From Flavobacteriales bacterium (GTDB lineage: Bacteria > Bacteroidota > Bacteroidia > Flavobacteriales > CAJXXR01), in assembly GCA_025210805.1 (NCBI GenBank), contig JAOAQX010000005.1, forward strand, positions 62,001 to 126,000: DNA of 64,000 nucleotides, written 5' to 3'. Of the stretch, positions 8,036 to 17,131 are shown in pieces (the first letter of the stretch is position 1; every line of letters begins with the position of its first letter). Position numbers and translations under genes: made by a program. The notes beneath the pieces are model-generated. The model did no database searches. It saw nothing but the letters and a program-made list of their open reading frames with translations, and had not been told where the DNA came from.

Positions 8036-10342
8036 ATGATGAAGAAATACCGTTTAGTTTTTTGGGGAATTGTATTGAGTTTATTGTTGTTTGCTTGTAA
8101 AAGTGAACCCATAGCTGACAATGCAAAAATGACAATCAACAAGCAGTGGAATTGTTTACTGGATTCAGATACGTTGATTAATCTAAGTTTGCCATTTTCT
8201 GTGATAGATGAGTTGAATAAGGCACAAGAAATCCCCGAACCTTTTTATGATGACGATATTTCTAAAATACAATACGATATTTCTAAATATCGTTTCGTGA
8301 AAACTTTTCAAATAACTAAAAAACAATTAGCATATCGTTTTATTCGCCTTGCGATGGGGAAAATAAACGGAAAATGCCAAATATTTCTTAATGGGAAACA
8401 ACTACCTTATGGTTTTGATTTTTTGGCAAAAGAAGAAATGGATCTCAAGGATTTTTTACAAGAAGGGAATAATATTCTTGAATTGAACTTTAAAAAAACA
8501 GCGATAGGAGATCATTTTAAAGCACCTTTTTCTGGAGGGAATAATTGGACTCCTTTGATTGAGAATTATGGTGTATTAGATACTTGGGAAATTAAATTTT
8601 CCAACACAGTAAATGCTCAAAAACCATTTTTGAAACTCTTAGAGCAAAAGGAAAATAAGCTTATTGCTCAATGGATGATTCCTTTTGAAAGTTTTAAAAA
8701 TCAAAAACTCGAATTTGTTTGGAAATTTGACGAGAAGGAGTATCGTGCCGAAACTTTTGCTGAAAAAAAAATAGGCTTATATGCCCTACCTTTTCAAATT
8801 GAAAATCCAGAATATTGGTTTCCTTGGGATCATAATACGGCAGATACTGCAAAACTATATCATGGTGTACTTGAAGTGTATGCCAATGAAAAATTGATTG
8901 AAATTAAACCGCTTGATTTTGGTCTAAAGTATCTACAATGGAAAAACAACGATAATCAAATAGAGTTTGTACTCAATGGGAAATCTACACCTGTAAAAGC
9001 CTTGTGGTATGCTCCTTTTTCATGGGTAAAACCCGATACAGAGGAGGAATTCCTATGGCAAATAAAGGAAATAAAAAAATTGGGTTTTAATTGTTTGAGA
9101 ATTTCGTCAAAAGAAGACTATTTAAGAGAGGCGCTTTTAGCCATTGCGGATAAGGAAGGGGTGTTTATTTGGCAAGATATTCCACTAGGAAAACTCCCGC
9201 AGAAATGGACGGCGGCTTATCAAGTTCATCTTAGACAAAATTATACTTCACTTTTAGAAACATATAGAGGACATCCTTCTGTGTTGTCTCTGGGTGGAAT
9301 TTCAGAGAAAGATTATGTTTTAAATGATTCACTATCGGGACTTATTCATTATGAGATTTTTGAACAAGAACTCCCTCGTTTGACAAACATTTTTAGTAAT
9401 CTAGAATATATTCCGAATTCGAGTTTTGTATGGAATGATGCCCCTATTCAATTATCTCATTTTTCTTTTCCCAGTTTTCAAAAACTCCCCGTTTGGACAC
9501 AAGAATCTAAAAGAGATTTGTATGGAAATACATGGTGGACAAGGCTGCCACCATTGGCACTAACGATGGATTCCATGATTCAAACAATCATTAAAGAACA
9601 TCCGCTTCCAAGCGATTTAGAGGGGCTTATGTATTATTCTCAAATACAGCAAGGAACTTTTTTGAAGAACCAAATAGCACAGAAGCTAAAGAAAAATCCA
9701 CATACTTTATTTGTTCCTGTTCATTTAAAAGATACTTGGCCAGCTATTCAATCTAGCTTGATGAGTTATTTTCAAATTCCTAAAATGAGCTACTATATGC
9801 AAAAACGAAAGGGCGTATATATAGAGAAGATTGGAGAAAAGGAAGCATGTGAATATCGTTTGAAAAATCTTGGCGATACAGATTTTGATGACCAAGTAAT
9901 AATCCGATTTTTAGATCAAAAAGGTCATATTATTAATGAAATATCACAAAATATACAGTTGCCAAAAAAACAAGAAGAATTAATTTTAGCATTAACTCCC
10001 GAAGCATTACCAAAAAAATGGGCAGCAATGAGTAATGCCATTCTTGAAATAAATTATGGAGAATCATTGGCTTACAGAGAGGTATTTAGATTTGATTATC
10101 GCCAACTTCCTTTAACAGATTTTTTGTATAAAAAAGAGAAAAACGGAATAAAGATTGTCTCAAATACTTTTATGCCATTTACAGGAATAAAGTGTGATCA
10201 ACAAGGACAATTTACACAAGATTTCTACCATTTATTACCTGGAGATACTTTGTATTTTGAATTTATAAAAGAAAATCCAGAAGATCAATTACAAGTGGAA
10301 GGAGTAGATATATTAAGCTATTATAATACCTTTGAATTATGA
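8036..10342 (+). CDS. Glycoside hydrolase family 2-like lipoprotein (beta-mannosidase fold)
   Basis: A 768-residue protein with a lipoprotein signal (LLFAC lipobox, Cys21), so probably anchored in a membrane facing the periplasm or cell surface. Residues about 80-190 resemble the GH2 sugar-binding jelly roll (FLNGKQLPYGFDF, LQEGNNILEL), about 195-300 an Ig-like domain, and about 310-560 the TIM barrel, with GFNCLRI and FIWQDIPLG as in beta-mannosidases. The segment HPSVLSLGGISEKD (413-426) sits where GH2 enzymes have the acid/base Asn-Glu; here it reads Ser423-Glu424. I find no clear nucleophile motif. It may therefore be a divergent or inactive enzyme. The 3' end overlaps the next gene by four bases (ATGA). 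Confidence 0.68.
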   Translation: MMKKYRLVFWGIVLSLLLFACKSEPIADNAKMTINKQWNCLLDSDTLINLSLPFSVIDELNKAQEIPEPFYDDDISKIQYDISKYRFVKTFQITKKQLAYRFIRLAMGKINGKCQIFLNGKQLPYGFDFLAKEEMDLKDFLQEGNNILELNFKKTAIGDHFKAPFSGGNNWTPLIENYGVLDTWEIKFSNTVNAQKPFLKLLEQKENKLIAQWMIPFESFKNQKLEFVWKFDEKEYRAETFAEKKIGLYALPFQIENPEYWFPWDHNTADTAKLYHGVLEVYANEKLIEIKPLDFGLKYLQWKNNDNQIEFVLNGKSTPVKALWYAPFSWVKPDTEEEFLWQIKEIKKLGFNCLRISSKEDYLREALLAIADKEGVFIWQDIPLGKLPQKWTAAYQVHLRQNYTSLLETYRGHPSVLSLGGISEKDYVLNDSLSGLIHYEIFEQELPRLTNIFSNLEYIPNSSFVWNDAPIQLSHFSFPSFQKLPVWTQESKRDLYGNTWWTRLPPLALTMDSMIQTIIKEHPLPSDLEGLMYYSQIQQGTFLKNQIAQKLKKNPHTLFVPVHLKDTWPAIQSSLMSYFQIPKMSYYMQKRKGVYIEKIGEKEACEYRLKNLGDTDFDDQVIIRFLDQKGHIINEISQNIQLPKKQEELILALTPEALPKKWAAMSNAILEINYGESLAYREVFRFDYRQLPLTDFLYKKEKNGIKIVSNTFMPFTGIKCDQQGQFTQDFYHLLPGDTLYFEFIKENPEDQLQVEGVDILSYYNTFEL

Positions 10343-11160
10343 TGAAGAAAGGAAATATTAGAAAACTAGAAGTGCGCTTGGATGGAAATCAAGTTTGCTA
10401 CTCATTGAGATTGTATGATGTTTTGGATGCTCAAAAAGAAGTTATTGATTTTAATGAATTAGTTTCAAGGAATATAAAAATTAGCTTTACAGGAAATATT
10501 CATTGTGTGATAACTGGTAAAAAGATTCCCAAAGCTTATGGAGAAGGAATGTCTTGGGATGCTTTTCAAACTTCACCTATGGCAGATCAAAGTATTGTAA
10601 AACCAGAACTCTCTACAGCTCATTTAGGAATTCCTCGTCGTGATTATGATTGGGAACTAAAAAATCATGTAGTACCACATTTTGTTTATTTGAGTTTTAC
10701 CTCAGATTTTAAGGTAGGTGTTACAAGGTATTCTCAAATTCCTACCCGATGGATTGATCAAGGTGCAATAGCCGCAGTGAAAATAGCTGAAACACCTTAT
10801 CGTCAGGCAGCAGGGCTTATAGAAGTCGCTTTAAAAGATTTTGTAAAAGACAAAACAAACTGGCGGAATATGATTAAAAACCAGTCTTTTGATCTCAAAG
10901 AAATGGAGGCCATACGTAATAAGTTAATTGCGAAAATACCTTCAGATTTTGAGCCATTTGTATTAAAAAATGAACCGATACAAATACTGGATTTTCCCAT
11001 TTTAACACCTTTACAAAAAGTAAGTTCTATGAAACTCGATAAAACTCCCGTGATCGAGGGGAAATTAATAGGAATAAAAGGGCAATACTTACTTTTTGAA
11101 GACCAGAAAGTAATGAATATGCGTGCGCATACGGCTTATGAAATTGAAATTGAATATTAA
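10339..11160 (+). CDS. DUF2797 family protein, cysteine-depleted
   Basis: A 273-residue cytoplasmic protein. The DUF2797 core is clear: KPELSTAHLG (88-97), HFVYLSFTSDFKVGVTR (114-130), IPTRWIDQGA (134-143) and DKTNWRNM (171-178). The biochemical function of the family is not established; it resembles a treble-clef/GIY-YIG-like arrangement. Relatives that I remember carry CxxC...CxxC before KPEL, while here these positions read C56-V-I-T59 and S72-W-D-A75, so three of four likely zinc ligands are missing. It is translationally coupled to the GH2-like lipoprotein by a 4-base overlap, although the two products have no obvious functional link. Confidence 0.8.
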   Translation: MMKKGNIRKLEVRLDGNQVCYSLRLYDVLDAQKEVIDFNELVSRNIKISFTGNIHCVITGKKIPKAYGEGMSWDAFQTSPMADQSIVKPELSTAHLGIPRRDYDWELKNHVVPHFVYLSFTSDFKVGVTRYSQIPTRWIDQGAIAAVKIAETPYRQAAGLIEVALKDFVKDKTNWRNMIKNQSFDLKEMEAIRNKLIAKIPSDFEPFVLKNEPIQILDFPILTPLQKVSSMKLDKTPVIEGKLIGIKGQYLLFEDQKVMNMRAHTAYEIEIEY

Positions 11161-11174
11161 AAAATCTTTGTAGA

Positions 11175-12464
11175 TTGAATATTCGAGCATTCATAAAGCA
11201 GTTTAGAAACAGGGCAGGAGCTTCTATATTTTCGGCTACAGTTCTTTCTCGTGGATTTTCGTTTTTGGGTTCTTGGATTGCTTATCAATTTATTGATGAA
11301 AAAGAACTTGGAGTTGCGCTCTTTGCCTTCACAATTGTCAATTTTTTGATGCCTTTAACGGGTTTAGGTTTAGAGCAGAGTCTATTGAGATATGCTACCT
11401 TAACAAAAGATCAAGAAGAGAAAGAAAGGCTCTATCATTTTACCGTGAAAAAGGGTGCTTGGTTAGTTGTTTTGCAATATGTTCTCACTGTTTTAATCAG
11501 TTTTCTCATTCCCTTTGAGTTCTCAAACACTCCTTTTTATTTAGCTGTTTTAGGGCTCATATTTATTAGCTATTATTATTTTGAACTCCTACAAATACGT
11601 TTTCGCCTTTTTCATCAAAATGATTTGTTTGCTCAAGCAGAAAAAAGTAGGGCTTTTTTACAAATTCTTTTTATCTCCTTTGGAAGCTACTTTTTTGGGG
11701 CGATTGGTTTTGTGAGTTCGTTTGTTTTATCATCTTTTATTACTTGGTGGATTTTTAAGCAAAAAATAAAAGAAAAGAAAAATAAGAATCAACCAAAAAC
11801 TTTGATCAATAGGAAATATTGGAGTTATGGACTATTTGCAAGTCTTGCAGGTGTTGCTACTCAGCTTATTTTATCAGTAGATATCTTAATGATAGGTGAA
11901 ATACTGAAAGACCCTGAGCAAGTTACCTATTATCGATATGCTATTTTATTGCCATTTAGTCTTATTTTTATTCCTCAAGTGGTTTCCAGTACAGATTTTG
12001 TTTTGCTCACAGAACGAATTCAAGACCGAAAATATATTCGAGGTTATATCCGATCCTTTATGAAACTCATGAGTGGTATTTCCATTGGGGTAATCTTATT
12101 TTTCTTTTTTTTGGGGAGAAAATTATTAGAACTCATCGGTCCAGAAATGCCTCAGTTTTTTCCACTTTTGATGATTATTTCTTTTGGAGTTGTTTCGGTA
12201 CTAATTTTTAGAGTTTTTTTTAGTAATATGCTTTCTGCTTTAGGAAAAATGCATGTGAATTTTTATATCAATATGATCGGAATAGGGATGAATATCATAC
12301 TTAATTTCTTATTGATCCCTAAATATGGAATTCTTGGAGCTTCTATAACTTCAACATCGGTCATGTGGCTAACTTCTCTAATTACCTATTTTTGGTTTAG
12401 AAGAGCTTATGCAAACGGTAGCCAAGGGGCTGAAAGGTTAATGAAGGTAGAAAAAAATGATTAA
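11175..12464 (+). CDS. Polysaccharide biosynthesis/flippase membrane protein (MOP superfamily, Wzx-like)
   Basis: A 429-residue polytopic membrane protein with about 12 hydrophobic helices, starting RGFSFLGSWIAYQFIDEKELGVALFAF as in oligosaccharide flippases of the MATE/MOP superfamily. It would move a lipid-linked glycan across the inner membrane. The only start after the in-frame stop at 11151 and before the first helix is TTG at 11175, so a TTG start is inferred; no ATG fits. It lies 14 bases downstream of the DUF2797 gene, suggesting one transcript. The cargo is unknown, and no full polysaccharide operon surrounds it. Confidence 0.78.
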   Translation: MNIRAFIKQFRNRAGASIFSATVLSRGFSFLGSWIAYQFIDEKELGVALFAFTIVNFLMPLTGLGLEQSLLRYATLTKDQEEKERLYHFTVKKGAWLVVLQYVLTVLISFLIPFEFSNTPFYLAVLGLIFISYYYFELLQIRFRLFHQNDLFAQAEKSRAFLQILFISFGSYFFGAIGFVSSFVLSSFITWWIFKQKIKEKKNKNQPKTLINRKYWSYGLFASLAGVATQLILSVDILMIGEILKDPEQVTYYRYAILLPFSLIFIPQVVSSTDFVLLTERIQDRKYIRGYIRSFMKLMSGISIGVILFFFFLGRKLLELIGPEMPQFFPLLMIISFGVVSVLIFRVFFSNMLSALGKMHVNFYINMIGIGMNIILNFLLIPKYGILGASITSTSVMWLTSLITYFWFRRAYANGSQGAERLMKVEKND

Positions 12465-12486
12465 GAAAGAAAAAAAGAGTAAGTCT

Positions 12487-13308
12487 ATGAAAACTGATAT
12501 CAAAATAATAGGTTTCCCAGACCATGAAGGAGTTCAAAATGTGGGAGGAAGAATAGGAGCCGGTAAGGGACCTTTTTCTTTTGAAATATTTTTTAAGAAA
12601 TTGAATGGAGATAAAAATTTTCAAGAGCTTAAAAATCAAATAAATCATATAGAATTTGAGGGCTTGAACCTTGAAGAAAAACATCAAAAAGTGGTGGAGA
12701 TTATTTCTAAAACTACTCAGGATAACTCTCCAACAATTGCCGTAGGAGGTGGGCACGATTTTATTTATTCTTACACCAAAGGAATTGCTCAAAATAAAAA
12801 AGTATCGGTAATCAATATTGATCCGCATCTTGATATGCGTCCTTATGAGGAATGCTTTACAAGTGGAAGTCCTTTTAGAAGGTTGATTAATGAAGACGTG
12901 TTGGACACACAGAATTTAGTGGAGTATGGAATTCAAACCCAAGCAAACGCACCAGAACTTTTTTCTTATGCCGAAGAGAACTCTGTTGATATTGTAAATT
13001 ACTCAAAGATCTCGGAACAGAATTTTATTCAACTTTTTGAAGAGAAGCTTAATAAACTTTCGGAGTCATCTGATGAAGTAATTTTGAGTTTAGATTTAGA
13101 TATGATCCAGGCGGCATTTGCTCCAGGAGTTTCGGCACCCGCAGTAGAAGGTTTTTCCCCAGAGCAGGTGAGGAAACTCATAGAGAAAGCGCACGAATTT
13201 CCAAAAGTGAAGCATTTAGGGATCTTTGAATTAAATCCAGTTTTGGATATCGATGATCGCACTGCTCGATTAGCAGCATATTTGGCATATCATTTTATTA
13301 TGAATTAA
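12487..13308 (+). CDS. hutG: Arginase/formiminoglutamase-fold enzyme (formimidoylglutamase-like)
   Basis: A ureohydrolase-fold enzyme of 273 residues from the chosen ATG at 12487; an upstream ATG at 12457, overlapping the flippase stop, would add ten lysine-rich residues not expected in the family. The binuclear Mn site is visible: GGGHD, NIDPHLDMRPY (DPHLD replaces the usual DAHxD) and SLDLDMIQ (usually DxDxxD). FELNPVLDIDDRTARLAAYL is the typical C-terminal helix. The likely reaction is hydrolysis of formiminoglutamate or another guanidino compound. No other histidine-degradation gene lies beside it, so substrate assignment is moderate. Confidence 0.75.
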   Translation: MKTDIKIIGFPDHEGVQNVGGRIGAGKGPFSFEIFFKKLNGDKNFQELKNQINHIEFEGLNLEEKHQKVVEIISKTTQDNSPTIAVGGGHDFIYSYTKGIAQNKKVSVINIDPHLDMRPYEECFTSGSPFRRLINEDVLDTQNLVEYGIQTQANAPELFSYAEENSVDIVNYSKISEQNFIQLFEEKLNKLSESSDEVILSLDLDMIQAAFAPGVSAPAVEGFSPEQVRKLIEKAHEFPKVKHLGIFELNPVLDIDDRTARLAAYLAYHFIMN

Positions 13309-13389
13309 GATGGAGATAGGGATATTTAATTTTGACTTATGAGTTTAACAAGAAAAAAGGTATTTTTGTCTAAAACAAATCTAATTACA

Positions 13390-13833
13390 ATGAAGTTAAC
13401 ATCTATTTTATTCATAGTTACCATGCTATTTTCTTTAAACTCTTTTGGACAAGTAGAAGCTGTAGAGGTAGATAATAGAGTCAATCAACTATTGTCGAGA
13501 TATCAAAAACAGAAAAAGAAGAATAACAAAGTAGATGTTTATAGAATTCAATTGTTTTCTGGAGACCGAGCAAAAGCTCAAGCTGTTTTAAGTAAAGCAG
13601 AGAATAGTTTCCCCGAGAAAAAATCGGATATTGTTTATGATCAGCCAAATTTTAAGGTGAAATTAGGAATGTTTCTTTCTAGTAATCAAGCTCGTGCATT
13701 TTTGGATACGATGGGGAAAGAGTATAGAAAGGCTTATGTATTAAAAGAATCCGTATCTTTTAATAAACTCATTGCTCAAAAAGAAATTAAGGAAGAATCC
13801 GAGAACTCAGAGTCTTTTGATTCTGAATATTAA
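13390..13833 (+). CDS. SPOR domain-containing exported protein
   Basis: From the ATG at 13390 the protein has 147 residues: a signal peptide (MKLTSILFIVTMLFSLNSFG), a basic linker (KQKKKNNK), and a SPOR-like repeat (VYRIQLFSGDRAKAQ...FKVKLGMFLSSNQARAFL). SPOR domains bind denuded peptidoglycan glycan strands. A farther upstream ATG at 13339 would bury the signal peptide behind 17 residues and is less likely. The C-terminal tail is acidic and serine-rich. It lies 23 bases before the polysaccharide deacetylase gene, so both may act on the cell envelope. Confidence 0.75.
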   Translation: MKLTSILFIVTMLFSLNSFGQVEAVEVDNRVNQLLSRYQKQKKKNNKVDVYRIQLFSGDRAKAQAVLSKAENSFPEKKSDIVYDQPNFKVKLGMFLSSNQARAFLDTMGKEYRKAYVLKESVSFNKLIAQKEIKEESENSESFDSEY

Positions 13834-13856
13834 GATGATGAAGGAGTTTCTGAAAT

Positions 13857-14489
13857 ATGAATAAACAGAAGATACTTTCGCAAACTCCACTTTTGCTCAG
13901 AAAAATTTATCCAAATCGTATTTGGAGATTAAATAAAAATCAGCCGTCCTTATGTATAACATTTGATGACGGACCCACTGAAGAAATTACCGAATGGGTG
14001 CTTGATGTTTTGGAATCATTCCAAATTCAAGCACTCTTTTTTGTGATTGGTAAAAACGTGCAAAATCACCTGATGATTTACCAAAAAATATTGGATAAAG
14101 GACATCAAGTAGGAAACCATACGATGAATCATGCAGATGGATGGAAAGTGAGCAAAGAAGAGTATGTTAGAGAGGTGGAGGCTTGTAGGAAAATAGTTAA
14201 TTCCACTTTGTTTAGACCACCTTATGGTCATTTGACTAAAAAACAAGAACAGCTTTTAGTTACCATGAATTTTCAAGTGATCATGTGGGATGTTATTAGT
14301 TTTGATTTTGATAATAGTTTGAGTGGCGATCAGTGTTTGGAGATTCTTAAAAATAAAGTCAGAAATGGTTCTGTTATTGTTTTTCACGATTCTCAAAAAG
14401 CATTTGAAAGATTAAAATATTGTTTACCTAAATTCATAGAATGGGCATTATCAAATGGATATCATTTTGTGCCCTATGAGAATGATTGA
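13857..14489 (+). CDS. Polysaccharide deacetylase family protein (NodB domain, CE4)
   Basis: A 210-residue enzyme filled by one NodB domain. The motifs are present in order: TFDDGP (35-40; catalytic Asp37 and metal-binding Asp38), GNHTMNH (metal His pair), RPPYG, MWDVISFDFD and a final VFHDS. CE4 enzymes remove N- or O-acetyl groups from peptidoglycan or other glycans. No signal peptide is evident, so the protein may be cytoplasmic or exported by another route. The short length, close to the minimal domain, is typical of small Bacteroidota members. Confidence 0.88.
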   Translation: MNKQKILSQTPLLLRKIYPNRIWRLNKNQPSLCITFDDGPTEEITEWVLDVLESFQIQALFFVIGKNVQNHLMIYQKILDKGHQVGNHTMNHADGWKVSKEEYVREVEACRKIVNSTLFRPPYGHLTKKQEQLLVTMNFQVIMWDVISFDFDNSLSGDQCLEILKNKVRNGSVIVFHDSQKAFERLKYCLPKFIEWALSNGYHFVPYEND

Positions 14490-14508
14490 GATTTTAGAAA
14501 ATTAATTT

Positions 14509-14537
14509 AAAAAAGGCTCTATGAATAGAGCCTTTTT
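14509..14537. terminator. Bidirectional terminator
   Basis: GGCTCTA and TAGAGCC (14515-14532) form a stem flanked by A6 on one side and T6 on the other. It lies between the convergent stops of the deacetylase gene (14489) and the minus-strand PKD protein gene (14552), so it can serve both. Confidence 0.85.
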
Positions 14538-14551
14538 TAAGTGAGTTAAGG

Positions 14552-16744
14552 TTATCTAAAAAGAGCAACTGTTCCTCTTCTTTTGTATCCGTTTTGTAGT
14601 TCAATAACATAGTAATAGGTTCCCGATTCAAGAAATTCACCATTTTCACTATTTCCATCCCAGCAGTTCGCAGAATTTTGTTCGGTACATGTTTCATAAT
14701 GATCATTTCTAAACACTTTATTCCCCCATCTGTCATAAATTGATAGAATAATATTTGTGTTGTTGTAAGGTTCTATAACGAAAAAATCATTTGTTTTGTC
14801 TCCGTTTGGAGAAAAGGCATTTGGTGGTGAGACAATTCTCGGTCCTACATTTACGATTTTTAAGTTTTCAGATTCACAGTAAACATTGGTTGCTGTTTGA
14901 ATAATTTGGTAATCTCCTTCTGAAAGGAAAGTATATTCAAATGTAAGTGCTGTGTCAAAAGTGTGTATTGGCTGATTCGATCCTGTAGGAGGAATTATTT
15001 TATACTTGATATCATAACCATAATCTTCACCTGTTTCAATTTCTACTGTTTCTTCAAGAGAAATTTTTGTGTCAGAAATATTGTATTCTACCTCAGGTAC
15101 TTTGTATGTCGTAATATAGTTTGGCTCAAAATCTTCTGATGAACAACCATTCGATTTGTCTAAAACTTGTAGCCTTATATCAAACGTACCGATTTTGTTT
15201 TCAGAAAAGTAATAGCTTACTTCTTGCTGTTTAAATATCTGTCCGTCTATATACCAAGTGTATTCATAGTTTGGATTTATAACAGAAGGAGAGAATGTTA
15301 CCTCATTTGGTAAACAAGAGAACTCTGGACCTGTTATTTGAGCGAGATCATCTTCTGTTATGGTTATTTCTGCAAAAGTTTGAGTTTGACATTCTTTATA
15401 AATTGTGGTAAGTGTTATTTGGTGTGTCCCAGCTTGATTAAAAGAAATACCGCTTATATACTTTCCAGTCATAGATGGATTTGTTGCAGCGGGTCCAAAG
15501 TCCCATACGTAGGTTAAGCTAGATTGCCCCGAAGTAGTTATCGCATTAAAATTGAAATTGTTTCTAGAAAGACATTGAGTGGGCTCATTGATGTTGATCA
15601 CACTCTCTACAGGAGCTTCAAGTACTATAGGAAGTATCGTTGTGTCATTACAGTGAATATTATCAGAATAAGAGATTAATTTAACATGATAAGTACCAAA
15701 GCCTGGAAATGTATGTACAGGTGCTTCAATACTCGTGGAGTCTCCATCATCAAAAATCCATGTATAATTCTCTGCGTTAATACTATTATTTGCAAAATTC
15801 ACTATTGTATCACCACAACTAATGGCTTCAATTCCGCCAACTACTCCTGGAATGGCAACATTAATATTACAATCGGCAACAAGATAACGATAAACTCTTT
15901 GTACATATCCAACTGTGTCGTTGTTTGCGTCTATTTGATAGGCCGTTGTTCCAGCCATAAATTTTCCTATTTCTGTTGGAGTTCCCTGCCACAATCCTGT
16001 TAATGTATTATGGTTCATTTGTGGGTTAGAGCCTATTGGGTAAGCAGCTGTATAACCTGTTACAAAAGGCATGGTGTTTAAATACGGAGGAAGACCATTA
16101 TCATTTCTTAGAGGATGATGATAGTTATATCTAAATGCAAAGGCTCCTTCTCCTGAATCGTCTCCCGTGGAATCAGTTACAGATAAGTCTGCAACGGAGT
16201 TCGCATATTCACAAAAGAATGTTGGAGGAGGGTTGTTAAATCGTGGACTATCGTCACAGGAATTAAAGGAGGTTTTAGGAATTTTGGTAACGCAAGCGAA
16301 ATTTATACTATTTGGAGTTTGAATATTGGTGATTTGTGATGAAAGTGTTCCGCTACTATAAGACAGTAAAATTCCGTGCGAAGATGTGGGTAAAAGAACA
16401 TCTTCTATAATATAAGAACCTTTTTGTACACAAACTGTTGGGAATTCTACACAGTCATCCACTTCGGAGAAATCAATATCTTCAATGATATCAATACTTT
16501 TATTGAATGTCCATACAGTCGATGGTGAGGGACCTAGTTTTACTGCTTTTAGGTTGATATTTAAGAAATTAGCAGAAGTGGGTCCACAGTCTTTATACAT
16601 GATTGCTGTGACAGTGTATTTTCTGTTAGTACCTTGTACTCCAGTACACTCATAATAGACTTCACCACCTAATATGTGGGAAGCTTTTGATTCATTTATA
16701 CTTATAATAAATAGTAGAATAAGTAAAGAGATTATTTTTTTCAT
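14552..16744 (-). CDS. PKD-domain surface protein with T9SS type B sorting domain (copy 1)
   Basis: A 730-residue secreted protein. A signal peptide ends at KASHILGG. Residues about 20-300 form a cysteine-containing N-terminal domain (GGEVYYEC, CVEFPTVCVQ, PPTFFCEYAN) that I know only as a recurrent N-terminal region of Bacteroidota surface proteins. A PKD repeat follows (WIFDDGDSTS then VHTFPGFGTYHVKL), then two more Ig/PKD-like repeats. The C-terminal 90 residues are the T9SS type B domain: PNAFSPNGDKTNDFF, SIYDRWGNKVF, NCWDG, GTYYYVIEL, RRGTVALFR. Nearly all features repeat in the neighbouring gene. Binding or adhesive function is inferred from the architecture. Confidence 0.88.
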   Translation of the reverse strand: MKKIISLLILLFIISINESKASHILGGEVYYECTGVQGTNRKYTVTAIMYKDCGPTSANFLNINLKAVKLGPSPSTVWTFNKSIDIIEDIDFSEVDDCVEFPTVCVQKGSYIIEDVLLPTSSHGILLSYSSGTLSSQITNIQTPNSINFACVTKIPKTSFNSCDDSPRFNNPPPTFFCEYANSVADLSVTDSTGDDSGEGAFAFRYNYHHPLRNDNGLPPYLNTMPFVTGYTAAYPIGSNPQMNHNTLTGLWQGTPTEIGKFMAGTTAYQIDANNDTVGYVQRVYRYLVADCNINVAIPGVVGGIEAISCGDTIVNFANNSINAENYTWIFDDGDSTSIEAPVHTFPGFGTYHVKLISYSDNIHCNDTTILPIVLEAPVESVININEPTQCLSRNNFNFNAITTSGQSSLTYVWDFGPAATNPSMTGKYISGISFNQAGTHQITLTTIYKECQTQTFAEITITEDDLAQITGPEFSCLPNEVTFSPSVINPNYEYTWYIDGQIFKQQEVSYYFSENKIGTFDIRLQVLDKSNGCSSEDFEPNYITTYKVPEVEYNISDTKISLEETVEIETGEDYGYDIKYKIIPPTGSNQPIHTFDTALTFEYTFLSEGDYQIIQTATNVYCESENLKIVNVGPRIVSPPNAFSPNGDKTNDFFVIEPYNNTNIILSIYDRWGNKVFRNDHYETCTEQNSANCWDGNSENGEFLESGTYYYVIELQNGYKRRGTVALFR

Positions 16745-17131
16745 GATAGAAAGTATTAAGGTTAATATTAGCGGTAAGGATTAACTTATCTATTCAAATG
16801 TAGTTAATTATTGGTCTGATTTTTAGTTATTTATATAGACAGATATGTGGATGTTTCTGAATTCAACTTACTTAATGTGTTGTTTATGAGGTTCTTGTTG
16901 TTTTTTTAAGAGTTATTGCTTTTCGTGATGATTTTTTTGCAACTAATTATGTTCATTTATGCTGTTGATTTGCTAGATACGCTCTTGTTTCATGATGTTC
17001 ACAAAAGAGTTTTAACACTGTTGTAAATCAACACCGTAAGTGGTGTAAGTTTTTATAAAAAAAATAAGGCTGTCAATTTTATTTTGACAGCCTTATTAAG
17101 GTTAGGTTTGATTTTTCTTAAAGATATATGA
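16745..17131. other. Intergenic region between the tandem paralogs
   Basis: These 387 bases separate two minus-strand paralogs. Near the distal end lies the terminator of the second copy (17063-17097, listed apart). The rest is AT-rich without an open frame and must hold the promoter of copy 1. I see no repeat copy here. Confidence 0.6.
17063..17097 (-). terminator. Intrinsic terminator after PKD protein copy 2
   Basis: The 14-base arms AATAAGGCTGTCAA and TTGACAGCCTTATT (17063-17076 and 17084-17097) enclose a 7-base loop. On the minus strand the stem is followed by a run of T. It lies 35 bases downstream of the stop of the 17132-19324 gene. Confidence 0.9.

Noticed and set aside
12397-12828. 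Minus-strand frame of 143 codons across the flippase/formimidoylglutamase junction
   Set aside because: It overlaps two supported genes and its translation is low-complexity Phe/Ile/Leu/Lys.
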